Source of the DNA: Rhynchonema sp. JSB1_4
Taxonomy: Eukaryota; Nematoda; Chromadorea; Monhysterida; Xyalidae
Length of the DNA: 64,000 nucleotides
Direction: 5' to 3'
Assembly: GCA_030248065.1 (NCBI GenBank)
Contig: JASAMV010006194.1
Coordinates: 1-64,000, forward strand
In this document: piece by piece, positions 1-12,300 of the stretch
Layout of the letters: the number at the start of each line of letters is the position of its first letter
How positions within the stretch are numbered: position 1 is the first letter of the stretch
Notes under the pieces: model-generated
Database searches by the model: none
The model's input: the letters and a program-made list of their open reading frames with translations, nothing else
What the model was told of the DNA's origin: nothing
Translations under genes and position numbers: made by a program

Positions 1-295
1 GGTGAAAATCAGGGGGATACCTACTGCACCATGCCAAACATGGGGGGATACCTACTGTACCAGGCGAGGGGGGATACCTACTGTACTGGGGGGGGGGCTA
101 CCCCCCAAACCCCCCCCCCACCTCCAACATTGATTTGGAGTGAAAAATATCGTTTTTATACCATTTTGAGCCAAAAATAGCAACTTACTGTACCAGCCGG
201 GTGGCTGCGACGGGTGGGAGATGGGTGGGGAACCATGCATATCATACATGCCGGTCGGCATGTAGGCCAACTATCCGGAACAACCTTTCACCAAA

Positions 296-484
296 ACAAG
301 TTTTGTCAACCGTTGATCGTCAACGGTCGTTTTGTCAACCGTTGATTGTCAACGGTCGAGGGAGCATGGGTAAGGGAGCATCGGTAATCTAACGCTTGTC
401 AACGGTCGATTGTCAACCGTCGAGAGAACATGGGTAAGGGAGCATCGGTAATCTAACGCTTTTCAACGGTCGAGGGAGCACGGA
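296..484. repeat. Short tandem repeat built on GTCAACGGTCG
   Basis: The words GTCAACCGTTGAT and GTCAACGGTCGA alternate in this stretch. The unit ending GGGTAAGGGAGCATCGG and TAATCTAACGCTT occurs twice (about 346-394 and 413-462), giving a period near 67 bases, followed by a third partial unit. No gene is seen here. Confidence 0.75.
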
Positions 485-584
485 ACCGAAATCCGAGTGG
501 AGGAACGCCTTTCGAAACTTTTCGAAAATGTGTCCAGTCCAGCATGTGTCGGTCGTTTAGCTCACGCCTAAAATACCTACTGTA

Positions 585-879
585 AAGTCAGTCTACGGGA
601 GGTTGTCACTCAGCCCCCGGATACCGTAACCCACCGTAATTTTGATATGCAAGGATCGTGGCAAGACCATTTTGTTTTTTATCAGTGTTTTGCGTGTTAG
701 CGCCAACACCAACCAACATTTCCAAGTTTTGATGATCGACGCGCACGATGACAATTTCCAGCTTGCTGCCGCTAATACACGTGTCGATAAGCAGCGATCA
801 GCATGGGTCTCGCAACGATCTCGTTTGCGGTGGGTTACGGTATTCGGGGGCTGAGTGACAACCTCCCGTAGACTGCCTT
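585..879. mobile_element. Fold-back element, TA-flanked
   Basis: Arms of about 50 bases are nearly perfect inverted copies. The left arm (585-637) starts AAGTCAGTCTACGGGAGG and runs through CACTCAGCCCCCGG; the right arm (828-879) is its complement. TA dinucleotides flank both ends (583-584 and 880-881), consistent with a Tc1/mariner-type target duplication. No transposase is present, so this is a non-autonomous element. Confidence 0.75.
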
Positions 880-1350
880 TACCTACCTAGTACCTACTGT
901 ACCACACCATTGCTACGTACTGTATCGGCCGAGCTAGGGGGGGGGGGGGGGCTAACAAAAATTTTTAAGTCTAAATATTGATGAAAATGCACTCTAAAAC
1001 GCTCATTTCGCGGGTATCGCGCGATTTTTCGCCTGTTTGGAATGAAAAATACCGATTTTATACCATTTTGAGCCAAAAATAGCAACTTACTGTACCAGCC
1101 GCCGGGCGGCGACCTACCTACTGTATGTACCAAGATGGAGCGTCAATCTAATCTGCCTAACCCTACTGTACCTAGGGGGACCCCACCCCCTGCTGCACCA
1201 TTGGTATTGTCTACTATCTGACGACTTTTCATGGAAAACAATGAATTTTCAACCAAAAAAATAGGCTAAAAAAATCGCAAAAATTATGACAAAAATTGGG
1301 TTAAAATCTAAGCCAAAAATTTGGGGGTTCGACAGTGTAGTACTTGGTCA

Positions 1351-1761
1351 GGGTGTTGACGATAGATAGATTGGGACCCGAAATGTGTTGACGATAGATA
1401 GATGACCCAAGTCCGAAATCTGGGGGGGGGGGGTCGACCCAAACTTGTTGACGATAGATAGATGGTGGGGGGGTCGCCAAAAATCAAGGCATAGTATAGT
1501 GCATTAAGTAGGTAATAATGTGTAAATATTAATGAAAATGTGTATAGATGTACTAAATCCGCGCGTAGCGCGCGATTTTTGCCTATTTGTGGTGAAAAAT
1601 ACCGATTTTGAGCCATTTTGAGGCAAAACTGTCAATTTTGGGTTCGAAATGTGTTGACGATAGATAGATCGTTCCCAAAATTTGTTGACGATAGATAGAT
1701 TTGCCCATATGTGTTGACGATAGATAGATGAAATCAAAAAGTGTTGACGATAGATAGATGA
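1351..1761 (+). repeat. Seven spaced copies of GTTGACGATAGATAGAT
   Basis: The 17-mer GTTGACGATAGATAGAT occurs exactly at about 1354, 1384, 1448, 1654, 1684, 1714 and 1744, always in the same orientation, with unrelated 13-30 base spacers in most intervals and a 190-base gap in the middle. The regular repeat with variable spacers superficially resembles a CRISPR array, but it sits in animal DNA with G-rich low-complexity spacers. Confidence 0.85.
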
Positions 1762-1819
1762 ATTTGGGGGGGACCGGGACCCCGCGGGCCCCCCCCCCCA
1801 CCCCCCCCAAGTACTACCC

Positions 1820-1903
1820 TGGGTTCGGCGTTCGGGTCGGGCCGGGCCGGAGATTTGGGGGGTCGAACCGGGCCGGCCAAACCCGGCCCGATTACGACCT
1901 CTG
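1820..1903. mobile_element. Truncated end of a hAT-like element
   Basis: The stretch ends GCCCGATTACGACCTCTG and is GC-rich. It matches the terminal sequence of the element at 20051-20384 (GCCCGATTGCGACCTCTG). No opposite end was found nearby, so it is probably a fragment. Confidence 0.5.
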
Positions 1904-2424
1904 GTCATAGTATTGGTTCGGTATTGGGTTTTTGGTCTAGTATTGGGTTGCTATTGGGTTTGGTATTGGTTTGCTACCGTAAAAACCTAAATACAGCCCC
2001 CGGAATAGAGCCCCCGTAATATAACCCCCCAAAAGGGGGCAGTGAATTAATACGGCGCATGCCCCGATAAAACAGAAAAAGGCACGAAAATCGAAAACGC
2101 TGGACCATGGCTTAACTCCGGCATAAAAATCACATTTAAAAAATACCAGAGTTCAGATGACAAGCAACCAAAGCATTTTTGCGTAGAGCGATCTGAGAGA
2201 CATGGTTTTGCAGCGGGTGAAAAAAGTCCGTGGCGCAGAAAAGTAAAAAGCAACCCGAAAATTCTGGGAGGATCAAGATACTGGTAGCACTTGGACGGCG
2301 CTAGAACATGGGATGCTCGCCGGTGACCCCAAAACTGGACAATCTTTGCTCACCGCTATTAACAGTGAAGTTGGTCTGATATTGAAGAGCGGCCTTTATG
2401 GCAAATAAGCTTGGTCTTATTATT

Positions 2425-2572
2425 ACGTAAGCACGGGTTCTCAGGTTCTTTCAGTATGGACTCTTTATGCAGTGTAAAGGTTAAGGTGGAATAGAAAGTG
2501 GGCGGAGTCCCAAACGTGCAAGACGACAGCCAGCGGTATAAGATAATATAGAATAAGATATAATACGTGACA
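2425..2572 (-). repeat. 3' LTR of the short retrotransposon
   Basis: This 148-base copy equals the copy at 5680-5822 except for an extra TATAA-type insertion near 2560. In the minus orientation it is the downstream LTR, preceded by a purine-rich tract at about 2573-2588. Confidence 0.8.
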
Positions 2573-3510
2573 CCATCCTCTCCTACTAAAGAGCGAAACG
2601 CACGAACAATAATATGAACGTTGAGGATGTAGCGCACCAAATCGGGATTAAACGTTAGCCGATAAATTTGTAAATTGTGGGGGATAAAATTTGTGTGTAG
2701 GTAGACTGCATGTTTGGTTTGCTGGAATGTGAGAAATGGAAGTAAGATGAAGAAAAGAGATAGTAATGAAGATAAAGTGACAGTAGGACGTAAGGTCCAG
2801 GTGAAATGTACAGTAAGTAGAAACGACTGAGTGAGGAGGCTAAAGATAGGATATAAGGTTCCATGAAGAAGGCAAGTTGGGTAAGAAAGTGCGTTGGCGA
2901 GTAATATAAATAGCCAGCAGAGCGGTGCGCTGCGCGGCGCATATTATAAGCGTGGTGGTCAACTAACGACCAACTGAACGAAGTCAAAATCACGAAGGTA
3001 AACAACATGATGTGGGTGCAAACATGTTACATAACTGAGTGGCAAGACAAGGATAAGTGCATCGATGAGCAACATAAGATAGACTGAAGCATGGATGAAT
3101 GGATTGAGTAAGAAGCCGTTTGGTGCTAATGTGTTAATGTCCAACCTTGCTAAACTTCGTTTGGGTGATCAATCCAACACGAATACAGGTGGACGGTAAG
3201 GATAGTGATAGAGTAAATGAGTTGAGCTTTATTATATGTCTTCTTCTCTTTTTCAGAAGAAGGAAAGCTACTCGTTTTAAGTGGAGTGCAGTGCTGGTGA
3301 CCACTTGTAGCGTACTGTAATGAATACGTGCACAATGACCATGATTGGAATAGCAGTACATAGATTGAGCTGATTAGGGTTAAGCTGATTAGGCTGCAAG
3401 AGTGTTGAGTGACATTCTATGACGCTTTACGGTTCCCTGTGCAACAATCACTTCACCAAGGCAGTTTATTTCTGTGCAATTTATGACAACAATAACACAT
3501 CAACAAAATG

Positions 3511-3786
3511 TTAGTAGCCGTGCTGTTTATTTTGGCATTGTGTGCCAATTTGGCACAGCCATCCATCAAGATCGACTGGTGGTGCAAGAACTGGACTCCG
3601 TTTTGCGGGCCGATTGAAGATGAATTCGATCTGGTCACGACGGTCAGCACAGTGACGTTGAATGTGACCGAATTTGCCGCAGTTGTGGCACTGGATGTTG
3701 CCCCTACGCGGTCTGTGGGACTCGTACGAGATGGTGTTGGTCGTCATTCGCGAAATGGAGCCGCGTCCACAAAATCTGGCAGCCAT
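3511..3786 (-). pseudogene. Gag-like CCHC zinc-knuckle fragment
   Basis: The 91-codon reading frame contains one zinc knuckle, CHNCGKFGHIQRHC, matching C-x2-C-x4-H-x4-C, with basic residues on both sides (RPRRGN before it, ADRRD after it). Such knuckles bind nucleic acid in retroelement Gag proteins and in some cellular proteins. Its position and orientation inside the LTR-bounded unit at 2425-5822 make a gag remnant the best reading. No capsid-like domain or pol gene follows, and the frame starts without an obvious upstream leader, so it is likely partial. Confidence 0.6.
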
Positions 3787-5563
3787 TTCTCGAAACTGTA
3801 CTTTTCACTGTCAAATGTCGTCACTTTAAGTGTGACCAGAGCGGGATTGTACGTCATTATGATGTGAATTATGCGGTGTTTTGATCAAATGATGCTGAAA
3901 GCTGCAGATAACACAAGTAATTCAAACGAACGACAAACAATGTAAATACAAACAACAGTGAATGAAGCAATCAATCAAGGAATCAATAAACAACAAATAA
4001 GCAATCGAAATTCGTTCAACTTTCGCCGCAAAAGTGCAACTTTGCGCAAATAAGTATACGTACGTTTTGTCCGAAAAAGGTGGACAGACACTCCACGCCG
4101 GCACACGCCCCTTTTGTTTGATACCCAGGCCCTTTTAATACATTTGCCCCTTTTATTCGATAAACGTCACGTCAAGGCCTTTTTTGTATACTCAGCCGGC
4201 AACTGTGCTCACCCGGGTACGGTATATACTACTGACTTCGCCCTTTTTGCAACTAGTGTCACACCTCTGACCGTCTTTTGATAAAGCAAATACACCAAAG
4301 GTTGTTGTTTGAATATTCTCAAAACTGACGGTGGCAGATGTGACGTATCCGGATACTTGCTCGTAATCAGACGAGCTCAGACTGCTTCACAGACACTCAA
4401 TTCACTTGGGATTCACTGGGGCTTGAATAGTCACTCACATGGGGCTTAACAATACAGCGCTTTCCTTTTTTTTCAATCTGGGGCATTTGGTAAACCTCAG
4501 TACTGTATAGTATCGCGCGCTTTCTGATGCACAAGTGTGTGCGTTTGTTCGGTACACCCTTAAATTATGTGCGCTTGTGTTTGATTACTGTTTGTGCGTG
4601 ATAAACATACACCAACAGTCACAGCGGAATGCAGCAATAAATAAGCGCACGCTCTAGCTGGTCAGTCAGTTAGTTCAGTATCAAAGTGCTGTATTAGTAG
4701 CGTGAATCCGGGATACACAACGATAACAGACATGTGATTGCTATCAAAATGTAGTAGCGAGCAGATAGGTGCAGTTGTTAGATGCGCGCTGAAGAAATTG
4801 AAGGAAGGGCATTGGGATGACCCAGATAAATGGTTGATGGGGTACGGAATATGAGCTGGTCAGTGAAGGGTAATACGTATATATGGAACTGACCTTGGCT
4901 GGTAGGAAGGAGATATGTATGAGGAGTATGATATTTAGCGAAACCAAATGGGCAGTCTATTTATGGTTGAGAAATTTTGGGTGGGGTAAATTTAGTGTTG
5001 TCCCGACTTGTTACGATCACCTATACGTATGTATAACTGACGAGAAGGTCAAGTAATCAAATCGCTGATCCGATAAATCAATTAGCAATAGAGGCAAGGC
5101 AACTTGTGAACAAGCTAACTCATGATTTGAACTAGATCAAACGTGGTACTTCATCAAAGATACTGTATGTGTTTGAAATTAAATGTGGAATATAAAGAAA
5201 ATGTTCTTTAGTTCGTTTCACATCGGTTGACTTTGTTGGTTGCCAAGCAAGTCCTGGTGCGCGAAGTCCACAGGTTTGTGCAGAAGTGCATGAAGTCGAT
5301 TGAGCGTTGACTTATTGTTGATCACTTGACTTGGATGCTCGTGGTCGAGACAGCGGTGAGCGAGACGGCCAGGTGTCGTAGAGAGACAGCCGTGTTGACG
5401 GAATTGAGCGTGGTTTAAGTTGGTGAGAGTGATGAACACTTTTCCCTGTGGAAGAGAGACGAGGTGGTGAGGTAAGTGGAGTGATGAGCCGTTGACGGGG
5501 TGAGGGAGTGACTGACTGAGGAAGTGGACGAATGTCCGGAATGAGATGAGAGCGAGGGTGTAC

Positions 5564-5626
5564 TTGCACACGGTACGTCGACGGAGTCCGATACTTGAAC
5601 ACGGTACGTCGACGGAGTCCGATACC
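5564..5626. repeat. Tandem duplication of a 27-base unit
   Basis: ACACGGTACGTCGACGG followed by AGTCCGATAC occurs twice with a 32-base period, just inside the 5' LTR of the retrotransposon (minus-strand orientation), in its untranslated leader. Confidence 0.8.
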
Positions 5627-5679
5627 TTGCGATCCGATGGCCAGTCGGTGCAGATGAACCGTCGTGGGTCGACAGTATG

Positions 5680-5822
5680 ACGTAAGCACGGGTTCTCAGG
5701 TTCTTTCAGTATGGACTCTTTATGCAGTGTAAAGGTTAAGGTGGAATAGAAAGTGGGCGGAGTCCCAAACGTGCAAGACGACAGCCAGCGGTATAAGATA
5801 ATATAGAATAAGATACGTGACA
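5680..5822 (-). repeat. 5' LTR of the short retrotransposon
   Basis: This is the 143-base partner of 2425-2572. On the minus strand it reads TGTCACGT to GCTTACGT and carries the AT-rich TATA-like tract near its start, so it would hold the promoter of the element. Confidence 0.8.
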
Positions 5823-6117
5823 TTATTACAGTCGACACTCGCGCTGATCCAATAATGTTCCGGTTCCACGTGTTTCGGAAATGAAAGAAAGAGAAACGCA
5901 TGTATTTTTTTTTAAAATACGCTCTCCACCTCGGTGCGTAAATTCCCTTTTGACTCCCAAAACATGTGTGTGTTGAACAACGCTGCTGTTCGCGTAAGCA
6001 CGCAACAAATTGAGGTCAGCCAGCTGGAAGTTGTCATCATGTCTCTCAGCCCGATCTCTTTCTTTTGTTTGCGAAAACCCGTGTAACCGGTGCATTTTTT
6101 AGTCTGGCCAGGCAAGC

Positions 6118-6155
6118 TTTGAAAAAAGTCGTCTCATGAGCTGGTGGTTTGACTA
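6118..6155. mobile_element. Solo terminal repeat of the mariner-like family
   Basis: The sequence AAAAAGTCGTCTCATGAG, then CTGGTGGTTTGACTATA, is the complement of the termini at 39789, 48563 and 24729. Only one end is seen here. Confidence 0.6.
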
Positions 6156-6397
6156 TACGTACCTACTGTATGTACTTTTCCCGCGCTTGCTCTCTTTGTT
6201 TCATCGTGATTCAAAGCCTAAAACATGAATTGCCAAAGCTCCCACGGCCGCTGTGTGGCCAAATTAATTTTTTCTATCGTAACATATTCTCACCACCAAA
6301 AAGTGCACATGAAAATGATAAAGTAAAAGATTTTTGCACTGTATAATTTATGTAAATGTATTGCATAGAGATAGAAGTCGGTTATAACACTTCTGTA

Positions 6398-9300
6398 TCA
6401 CGCAGTGGGTACAGCTCCATATTTAGCACGTTGTTCATCGGTAGTCAAGTAGGGCACACAACTCGGTCCCAACCGGGACTCCAGGTCCAACAGGTCAGCG
6501 TACATCTGCTGGTCGGAAAAGAATCCGTGCGCCCGACATTCATCTATTGTGTAACGCTCCTCAATCTGAAACATAAGCACGTGTAATTGTGAAACATCAG
6601 CAAGCAACGGTGACCAAAAAAGCAGATGTGAACCGGACTAATAACCGAACCTTGACTTTCAACAGATGCTCAATCAGATCGATGGCTTGTTTGCTGATGT
6701 CACCCCATGGATTGGCCGGATACATGAATGCCGCGTTGCGGATTTGGTCCTGGACGGAATATTTGGGTCGCACGATAAAATATACCCAATGTTGAGTTTG
6801 GATTGATTACCTCAATGTCTTCACCATCGGTGAACGGAAATGTGCCGGACAGGGTGACATAAATCACCACACCAACGGACCACATGTCCAGCGACTTGTT
6901 GTAACCTGGAACCATTCCGTGCGAGAAATATAGGAAATATTGTATTTTCTGGACATAAACTAGTAGGAAACCCCGTTGCAGGGTTGGGCAAAAAAATCCA
7001 AAAAAAAATTTTTTGAAGAAAACGTTTTTGAAAAAAATTTTTTTTAAACTTTTTTCGCATTTTCGGGGTAACAAAATGTTCTAAAACGTCCAAGAATGGC
7101 CTTTTTGGGGGTTATTGTTTGTCATTTTTTCTCAAGAGTCGAAAAATTTTCTTCACAAAATCATCTTTGGGGCATGTATTTCGTACCTAAGATGCCCCAA
7201 GTGATGTTATTATACCTTCCCGTGATACATGGGACACAGGATGCATGTACCTATACATGGTACGTCGATGTCATACCCCACCAGGTCGGTCATATACAGT
7301 ATACGACTGATTCAGCTACCCGACAAGTATTTCTGCAGCTTATATTCTCAATTCTGTGTAGTTTACGAGTGAATCTTGCTTATTCGACCACAAACTGTTG
7401 TGTCCGATACCACTGAGCAGCAATCATCGGTCCATATCAAGCATAGACCGTTGGATCGCACCGAAATGACGTAAACACCCGTCATAAGTAATGCAAGCCA
7501 AGTCACAAAAGTGACTTGTCAATTAAAGATGCATTTTTTCGCGTTTTTGCGCGTTTTTTTAGGCAAATTTGGTAAAATTTCCCCGAATCTCAGACTTTTT
7601 AAAAAAACTTGTTTAAAAAAATGTTTTTTCCAACCCTGCCCCGTTGTGTACCTTTTTTCTGCAGCACTTCCGGCGCCAGGTAGGCTGGCGTGCCAACCAT
7701 GGTGTTTCGGAACTGCGACTCCTCGATGCAACGTGCATAGCCAAAATCACACAGTTTGGTCTGCGGGAAGTCAGTGTCTCCAGAAGACAGCAGAACGTTT
7801 TCAGGTTTCAAGTCACAGTGGGCAATGTCCTTTGAGTGCAGGTAACGAAGAGCGGTCAGGATCTGCCACATTAGGAACTTGGTGTGTCTGAAACGCGCAT
7901 ACCAATTCTATTTTCTAAGGCGTGAAATATCAACTGTGAAACAAACCTTTCATCCAAACGACCCTGCCTCGACGACAGTATCATTTCCAGCATGTCTGCC
8001 TCCATTTTTTCCATCACCACGAAAATCTTGTCCTTTGTTTCGAACATGGACAGAAGTTGGACGATTCCTGTAAATGATGTAGCAGTTTCTGCCGAAAATC
8101 AAACCTGGATTTTTAGCAATCTGCCCCTCACCGGTGTGCTGAACTGACTGCAGAATACGGACTTCACTGAACAATTGTTGATGTTGTTTCCTTCCAAAGC
8201 GTTCTTTTGCGATAACTTTCACAGCGACCTGGATAAAGGGAAGGAACATTTGTCTTGAGGAGTCACAGAAGGACGGGAAACAACTTAGCGACGCACTTTA
8301 ATGCCAGTTTTGCGATCCACCCCGCCGTACACTGTGCCGAATTGACCAGATCCCAATTCTTCGGCTGGATTTATCTGAGATAGTATTCAAAAGTTACTTT
8401 AGATTATGGCATGGCAACTCGTAAGTGCCTTTACCTGATACAGTTGACTGAACTCAAGTGCCGGCTCAGCTGATGCCAGCTCGCGAGCGGGTGTCGGCGG
8501 CAAAAGAGCTCTCGAAAGCGCTTCGACCCATTTCACTACAATTTCTGGTTATAATTTGTCAATAACACGCTCAATAAAGTCAAATTTTAAGAAACTTGCC
8601 TGAAGCCGCAGCTCCAACTCCAGATTCGCGCCTGGGCAGTTCAGTTATTGTTTGTTGCTGTTGCTGTTGCTTGTACCAGTCGAGATTCTCGCCAACATAA
8701 TACATCGTGTCCTTGAAACATCAGGCGAGCTTCATGTCAATTGATGATACCACGTTTTTCATCTAAATAATCTCACCTGCGTCTGAATCTCAAAACAGTG
8801 CGGCGGATACGCAGTGTCCAGAGGTGGTCCATTGTATGGGTGTACACCAAGAATGTTTGACAGTGGAATGGTACGGTAGATACGATGCATGCCCTGCAAA
8901 ACAAATTGTTCACCACACTGTGGCATCGTGTAGATTGTCCAGATGATCACTGACCTCATTGTACAGCAACAGTTCACTTTGTTTCAACACCCAATAATGT
9001 CGAAGTCTTCGTTCGGGCTGATAGTTGGTGAAATGAATCTGCCAGCCCTCAAACAGCACTTGAGGCCGACCTGGCTGCAGCGTGGCAGCGCCTCCTAAAA
9101 CATAACAGTTCTTTGAACGAATGGGTGATTAAATATGATTAACAAACCTGGCACACGCATTAGTTGTATCAGATTTTGATCGCCAGCGGCCGCACCACTC
9201 GCGGCGGCTCCCTCAACGGGGCCAGTGGACATTTGCTCCAGTGCTGCAAAGTACACCAATGTGAAAAAAGTTCGCGCCAGCAAAGTTCTCAAACTATAAG

Positions 9301-12300
9301 TATGTATAAGAAAGGCATTTGTAAGGTAAAAATAACCATGTACCAGCAACAGTTTCGCTCATTTGCAGATCCTGATGCGCGGGCGGTGACGACGCAGTCG
9401 GATGCACTGCTGCTGCGCCCGGCTCGGTGGGACGACAGTCGGCGGGCAAATAAGCAGCACATCGCTTGTGCACATTAACCTGAGTGTATATCATGCTTGT
9501 GTTGTTTTTCAGACACAGAACATGACCAACCTTGCAATCGCGACACTGCAATCCTTGCTTCACAATTCCGACAAGTAAATTATCACAATGTTTGCACACG
9601 GTTGGCCGTTTGTACGAGTGCACCACGAATGTGTGCGGCAACATGTACGACGCGGTGTCGGCTGTTGATTGTTGCGCCTGCACCAGGGACCCTAAAATCG
9701 TAGTTGTAGCTGACATGGCGGACTTTCAGAATTTTTGTGATCAACGCAGACCTTGATCCATTTCCAATGCCGCTGGACAGTTGTTGAACGGCGCGAACAC
9801 ACATTTTTTGTGGAAGTTCAGCCCGCATTTTGAACATCGCAGACCCTAAAAACATTTCTTATTCTGTTTTGTGTTGAAAAGCCGCTGGCCCCCTTCTAAG
9901 CCACACCTTGTTTCAATGGAGAAAATTTTGAATCCCGTGCTACCGTGCAGTTTAGTTTCACAAGCTTCAGCTGTAAACAAAGATGGTCTCAAACGAAAGG
10001 ACAGCGCGCTCAATTTCCGATCATGGCAAGGTGTTAGCACAGCTGCGCATAATGTTTGCATTTGACCACTCATTATGCTCGTGGCATCCAACAAACCATT
10101 TTTGCTGAGTTTAGTCGGTAGAAATCGAATTTGGTTTTTTTATTCAGACCTACATTATGTCCTACGGGAGCACTTATCCCATGGCCACGGCCTACCCACC
10201 ACCCCCACCAGGGCCCGGTGTCGTACAGGTGCAGCCTGGGATGCCCAACCCTGGCTGGATGGCTGCACCTGGGGTTCAAGCCGGTGTACCCCCTGGATTG
10301 GAGTATTTGACCGTTCTGGACGAAGTATTAGCTCATCAGGTGGGTTTTATTCGTTATTCGTCTCCTCATTTCACAAAATAATTCATAAAAAGTTTAAAAG
10401 GTTGTCGAGCTGCTTGAAGCGTTCACCAATTGGGAGACGGAGAACAAGTACGTGCTCAAGAACACGATGGGTCAACAATGTTTCTATGCGTTCGAAGAAT
10501 CGACCGCCTGTCAACGACAGTGTTGCAAGAACCACAGGCAGTTCACGCTGCACATCGTCAACAACATGAATCAGGTTCCTTTTTCTCACAAAAACGGTTT
10601 ATCGACTTGTGGACAGTCCAAGTCGTTAATATGCTGGCTGTGTTTTTCCTGGCAAAGGATGCCTCAAAACTTGATGAGAACACTTAGCCTACGCGAGGCA
10701 ATGTCCGCACTCAATTACTTGCCCACAGGAGGTAATGCGCGTATACCGTCCATTCAAGTGTTGTTCACATTGTTGTTGGTGTGCGGGCATGTGTGACCAC
10801 TGCGCTGATGAACTGCATGTTGAGGCACCACCAGGTAACAATTGTTTGTTAAAAATGACTTTTATTTTATAATTATTTTCACACATCGTTTTTTTAGGAA
10901 ATCTGGTCGGTCGCGTGAAACAACGTGGCTCATTCTGTGCCACCAAGTTGACGATTTTGGATGCAGAAGGCAACAGACAATTGGTAGTTGACGGGCCTCT
11001 TTGCATGTGCAAATGTTGCAAGGATATTGACTTTCCGGTGAGGGCTAGTGAGCTGCTGGCTGATGTTCAGTATACGATGTGTGGTGTAAGTATACTTTAC
11101 AAGTCAAGGTCCTCAGTTATCCAAGGCTTTCAGATTCTGACGGCCGATAAAACACGAGAAATAGGCAAAATCACCAAACAATGGACGGGTTTCGCGAAAG
11201 AGGCCTTCACCAATGCCGATAACTTTTCAGTGTCGTGTGAGTTCACAAATTTGTATTCCTAGGTTCACATAATTTTTTTGCAAGATGATTACTCATTGAT
11301 TTGCTCAGTCCCAATGGATCTGGACGTTCGCACCAAGGCTACGCTTCTCGGAGCGCTATTTCTGATTGTGAGTTTGCCTCACTAACAATTTGGTCGACGA
11401 AGAAACATAACGTGTGATGTTTCAGGACTTTATGGAGTTTGAGGAACCACAAGAAAAACACAATAATCTGGACTAAGATGAACCACTCCGACCGGCACGA
11501 TTTCTGTGACCTCATTTGGTTTGTGTATACTTGTAGACATTTCATGTAAGCTACCGGGAACAAACTTGCACATTATTAACAGAATGTTAATCAATCACCC
11601 CAAATTCAAAATCTTGAACGTTATTTTTACGATTGGTACATCCTATAGAATGGAACTAACAATCGTATTCATATGCTATTACCAAATTTGTGAATTGCCC
11701 CAAAATAAAATGATACATAATCGATCAAATCTGTCCAACCGGGAACCCCATTCGAACCTGTTTCATCAATCCGACCAGCATTTCGCCGCACAAATTGCAG
11801 AATGTCGGTGACACATAATTGTGCACATCGACCACGTGCGGACGACTCGGTCGTTCGTTCAACGTTGACACAACGATCTCCACTATTGCACCGTGCATTA
11901 GTTGGGTCACCTGTGCGTGTGCATGCTGATGTTTCATGTATGAAGTGTGTGTCAACCTTGAAAGCAATCGTTAAGACCGTGGCCAACGTAAAAGTTGCTC
12001 CCCCACAGAAAATGAACAATCTTACTATCAAACGGGACATGACCCGTGGTAAGGAAACCCAAATGACCAGCAGACATCGGCACCAAAACCGACCTCACTG
12101 GCAGTGACCAACTGCAACATATTGCTGGATGTGTAGTCGTGACGAAACAAATAGATTCGATCGGGGGTGGGGAGTGTTGGGGGGTTGGCGTTGTTGGAAC
12201 TGCCCGACTGTTGACCACATGTGATGCGAAGCAGCTGACAAGAAGAGAACGTGAGACTGCGAATGATCAGTGCACCGACAAAAAAGTGAACTTAGAACAT

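Larger units (their letters stand above)
1..1180. repeat. Low-complexity block with TACCTACTGTAC words and a duplicated segment
   Basis: The word CTACTGTAC or a close variant recurs about ten times between 15 and 1170, often as TACCTACTGTACC. Long G and C runs lie between copies (near 88-120 and 937-951). A segment of about 75 bases at 134-205 (GAGTGAAAAATATCG through CTTACTGTACCAGCC) is repeated nearly exactly at 1035-1112, and a weaker third copy starts near 1589. No convincing coding sequence was seen. The block looks like a composite of degraded repeat copies. Confidence 0.7.
2425..5822 (-). mobile_element. Short LTR retrotransposon with target duplication TTATT
   Basis: Near-identical direct repeats at 2425-2572 and 5680-5822 bound a 3.4-kb unit flanked by TTATT on both sides (2420-2424 and 5823-5827). 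Read on the minus strand, the LTR begins TGTCACGT, has an AT-rich TATA-like tract and a GC box (GGGCGGAG on the plus strand). Just upstream of the 3' LTR lies a purine-rich tract (AGTAGGAGAGGATGG), as expected for the polypurine primer. A gag-like CCHC zinc knuckle is read in the same orientation at 3511-3786. No reverse transcriptase, integrase or protease was recognised, so the element is probably non-autonomous. The LTRs differ only by a 5-base indel, suggesting a recent insertion. Confidence 0.8.

Noticed and set aside
1351..1761. CRISPR array
   Set aside because: Repeats are only 17 bases, spacers are irregular and low-complexity, no cas genes are present, and the genome is clearly animal.
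5218..5901. 227-codon minus-strand protein
   Set aside because: It spans the 5' LTR and leader of the retrotransposon, includes the duplicated 27-base unit and has no recognisable domain.
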